DNA from: Promethearchaeota archaeon | GTDB lineage: Archaea > Asgardarchaeota > Lokiarchaeia > Sigynarchaeales > SOKP01 | Length of the DNA: 27,317 bases | Direction: 5' to 3' | NCBI GenBank assembly: GCA_019894875.1 | Contig: JAGXNR010000035.1 | Span: forward strand, 1 to 27,317 | Shown: positions 24,906 through 27,317 of the stretch, one piece after another | How the letters are laid out: each line of letters starts with the position of its first letter | Numbering within the stretch: the stretch's first letter is position 1 | Program-made: the position numbers and the translations under genes | Notes under the pieces: model-generated | What the model saw: only the letters and a program-made list of their open reading frames with translations | Databases searched by the model: none | Told to the model about the DNA's origin: nothing

Positions 24906-25775
24906 ATGAAATTTAAAGATACTATTGAAATACTCCGCCCTATTAATGGTTTAATGGGAGGCTTAACTGTTATAATTGGGATTTTAAATACTAGAATTGA
25001 TATTGATTTATTTACGCTTGTATTTAATATAATATTTGGAATTCTTACTTACTTTTTTATTTCAGGTTCCTCGATGGTAATAAATGATTATTACGATATA
25101 GAAATTGATAAAATTAATCGTCCTGAAAGACCTATTCCCAGAGGTTCAATAACTTTAAAACAAGCAAAGATATTATGGATAATAACTATTCTAATTGGTA
25201 CTATTTTATCAATTATCCATAGCTTACTGTTTAACATTGGATACCTTGTCCCTATTATAGTAGTTTTTATGGCATTTATAGGATGGTTATACGCGGCATG
25301 GGGGAAAAAAAGCGGATTTTTAGGAAATATCATTGTCGGGGTATCATTTTCTATTGGACTTATCTACGGAGCTATGTTAAATAATTCATTTATACCCCCA
25401 TACATATATTATTTCTTCTTAACATCATTTTTCCTTCTTCTTTCACGAGAAGTTATTAAAGGATGTGAAGATGTTGAGGGAGATAAAAATGAGGGTGTAA
25501 GAACACTAGCTATTCGGATTGGAATTAAAAAATCGACAATGGTATCTATGATATTCGCAATTATAGCAATCGTTTTCTATATTTTACCACTTTTTACTGT
25601 AATAAACCAATTACTTTTTTTAATTTCAATGGTTTTTGGTTTAGCTGTGGTTTTATTTGCGGTTATCTTAATGCTAAAAGGAAATCTGGTAAATAAAGAT
25701 TTCAAAAAAGTAAGTTTACTTCTAAAAATTGGAGCTTTTCTTGGTTTACTTACATTCCTACTTGCAAGCTTTTAA
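24906..25775 (+). CDS. UbiA-type prenyltransferase, digeranylgeranylglyceryl phosphate synthase
   Basis: DGGGPS adds the second geranylgeranyl chain. It has about eight or nine membrane helices. The first Asp-rich motif NDYYDIEIDKINRPERPIP (60-78; Asn60, Asp61, Asp64, Asp68) and the second, DVEGDKNEG (189-197), bind the diphosphate through Mg. Context beside GGGPS and the reductase supports DGGGPS over other UbiA roles such as haem or quinone prenylation. It is 25 bases after GGGPS. Its TAA stop overlaps by two bases the stop codon of the convergent methyltransferase. Confidence 0.93.
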   Translation: MKFKDTIEILRPINGLMGGLTVIIGILNTRIDIDLFTLVFNIIFGILTYFFISGSSMVINDYYDIEIDKINRPERPIPRGSITLKQAKILWIITILIGTILSIIHSLLFNIGYLVPIIVVFMAFIGWLYAAWGKKSGFLGNIIVGVSFSIGLIYGAMLNNSFIPPYIYYFFLTSFFLLLSREVIKGCEDVEGDKNEGVRTLAIRIGIKKSTMVSMIFAIIAIVFYILPLFTVINQLLFLISMVFGLAVVLFAVILMLKGNLVNKDFKKVSLLLKIGAFLGLLTFLLASF

Positions 25776-27190
25776 CGTAATAATTCTAAAAATTTCTCTA
25801 AATCTTTTTTTCCCACGAAGTTACTCAATTTTTCTTGAAAAGATTGATTCAAGTTTTTATACGGAAATGTTTGTATTAGGTTTCTGACCTGGGTCAATCC
25901 TAAATATTTTCTCGTATACTCTGCATTAGAATATTTATAGGTAGTGAGAAATTCACTATCTAATTTCTTCCTAAACGATTCTAATAGTAAATTGAAGTAA
26001 TTTTTTAATAATATCTGATCATTATGCGATAATTCTGGATCTAAAAATATTTGGATTGGATGAGTTCTATAAGTATTACCAGATACATAAATTCCATTAA
26101 CATCAAAATCTTCTGTAATTATTCCTAATCCAACTCTGCCATTTATAGAACCAGTATCAACAGTTCGAATATATAATATATTAGATTCTATTTTAGCTTT
26201 TAAATTATCATTTACTCGAAGATCTATCTTATTATATTGACTATTTTTATAGTTATTTGCATCAATAACACTCACCTTATTACTTCCTTTATTATTCAGT
26301 ATTTCTTTCTTTAATAAATAATAGTTAACATTCAGGGGATTATCCACCCGATTTTCTTCAAGAAATTCATCAAATTCAGAACCAGCACGGTATTTATATT
26401 TTGGTTTAAGTATATACACTTTTCTTAATTCTACATTTTGTTTTTTGAATTTAGTACCCTCAAATTTAATAACCTCTGATTTTGGGATTTTTTTCCTTTC
26501 AAAGAAACCAATACAGATGTTTGTTCCAGTAAACTCAAATATCTTCGTTTCAAATATTAACATTTTATTGATTCTATAATATTTTAAAAAATCCCTTCGA
26601 AATTTATTAGAAACAGAGGATCCAAATAAAAAATTCGTAGGGATAATATAGATAAGGTTATTTAATTGGTTTCTTAAATCATTTAACATCGCAATCTGGT
26701 ATAAATCCTGATAGCCGTTATTCTTACCTTCAAATAATTTTAAATATTTTTGAGTTTCTTTATGTTTTCTAATATATCCTAAATAAAGGTATGGAGGATT
26801 CGTTATGTGGAATATAGAACCTTGGTCATCTTTCAAAAAATCGGGTGATTGCTCTAAATTATCTCGTAGTTCAATATTTTGCATTGCCACTTCTGGAGGG
26901 ATGCCATAATTCACTGCTTTCTTGATACATTTCTCTAACATCTCCTCTTGTATATCAGATAGGTATATATGAGTTTTAAAAAAATTAATCCTGTCTGCAG
27001 GTGGGATTGAATCCAAGATTGGCAATATCAGATTTCCTTCTCCAGCATATAAGTCAACCCATTTATATTCCCATATTTTTTCCTTTATTACAGGGAAAAT
27101 AAATTTCAAGAATATTTCACTTGATGTTAAATGAACACCATAAGACCTTCGATGAAGACTTTCCTCAGAAGACTCTGTTGTTTTTCTCAT
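25772..27190 (-). CDS. N6-adenine DNA methyltransferase, gamma-type
   Basis: The 472-residue protein contains motif X-like RRSYGVHLTSSEIF (14-27), motif I VDLYAGEGNL (45-54) and catalytic TNPPYLYLGYIRKH (130-143), with NFLFGSSVSNKFRRDFLKYY and FTGTNICIGFF as later motifs. The C-terminal part should recognise the DNA site. It is unlike the other methyltransferase in the window apart from these motifs. The sequence upstream (27191-27317) shows no gene, so a cognate nuclease, if any, is outside the window. The start is ATG at 27190. Its stop overlaps that of the lipid operon. Confidence 0.88.
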   Translation of the reverse strand: MRKTTESSEESLHRRSYGVHLTSSEIFLKFIFPVIKEKIWEYKWVDLYAGEGNLILPILDSIPPADRINFFKTHIYLSDIQEEMLEKCIKKAVNYGIPPEVAMQNIELRDNLEQSPDFLKDDQGSIFHITNPPYLYLGYIRKHKETQKYLKLFEGKNNGYQDLYQIAMLNDLRNQLNNLIYIIPTNFLFGSSVSNKFRRDFLKYYRINKMLIFETKIFEFTGTNICIGFFERKKIPKSEVIKFEGTKFKKQNVELRKVYILKPKYKYRAGSEFDEFLEENRVDNPLNVNYYLLKKEILNNKGSNKVSVIDANNYKNSQYNKIDLRVNDNLKAKIESNILYIRTVDTGSINGRVGLGIITEDFDVNGIYVSGNTYRTHPIQIFLDPELSHNDQILLKNYFNLLLESFRKKLDSEFLTTYKYSNAEYTRKYLGLTQVRNLIQTFPYKNLNQSFQEKLSNFVGKKDLEKFLELLR

Positions 27191-27317
27191 AAATTACACA
27201 GAAACATCGTTAATTCAACAATCAAATACTTTTATTAGTAAGGTAATCTCAATATAGTTTATGATTAATTGGATTATAATGATATTTTTTCAGCTATATA
27301 GTTTAGGGTACTTAAAC

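Overview
The window looks like a piece of an Asgard archaeon (Promethearchaeota), most likely Lokiarchaeia-like. The reasons are an archaeal-type ribosomal protein uS2, three enzymes of archaeal ether-lipid synthesis in a row (GGGP synthase, UbiA-type DGGGP synthase, geranylgeranyl reductase), Ras-like small GTPases, a CooC-type nickel ATPase, a UroD/MtaA-like methyltransferase and a strongly AT-rich composition. The lineage is an inference; no rRNA is present.

Layout. 1-2.8 kb: a small membrane protein (-), rps2 with a long acidic N-terminal extension (+), then an acetyltransferase-HAD phosphatase pair (-). 2.8-5.1 kb: two Ras-like GTPase genes with degenerate nucleotide-binding motifs, each lying between copies of a repeat made from the first codons and leader of the acetyltransferase gene. 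5.1-7.9 kb: cooC, facing a DUF4130-type protein and a radical SAM/HhH protein that form a known DNA repair/modification pair. 8-14.4 kb: a nitronate monooxygenase-like flavoprotein, a ThDP enzyme, an N6-adenine DNA methyltransferase and an IlvD/Edd-type dehydratase. 14.5-21.7 kb: an accessory carbohydrate/sulfate ester island with a Cys-type sulfatase, its radical SAM maturase, an SCP2 protein, an SGNH hydrolase, a GH1 glycosidase and a UroD/MtaA-like protein. 21.8-25.8 kb: a lipid cluster with a SEC59/VTE5-like polyprenol kinase, geranylgeranyl reductase, GGGPS and DGGGPS, all on +. 25.8-27.2 kb: a second adenine DNA methyltransferase.

The most unusual points are: (1) three copies of the acetyltransferase 5' end bracketing two pseudo-GTPase-like genes; (2) two genes (HAD phosphatase and DUF4130 protein) whose frames run well upstream of any ATG/GTG/TTG, through conserved sequence, to a good Shine-Dalgarno followed by CTG/ATT or ATA; (3) a lipid cluster that adds a CTP-dependent-type polyprenol kinase to the archaeol pathway; (4) a cytosolic sulfatase with a maturase carrying a SEC-C tail. 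Four convergent gene pairs end within 4 bases of each other or overlap. No tRNA, rRNA, CRISPR array, transposase or integrase was recognised.
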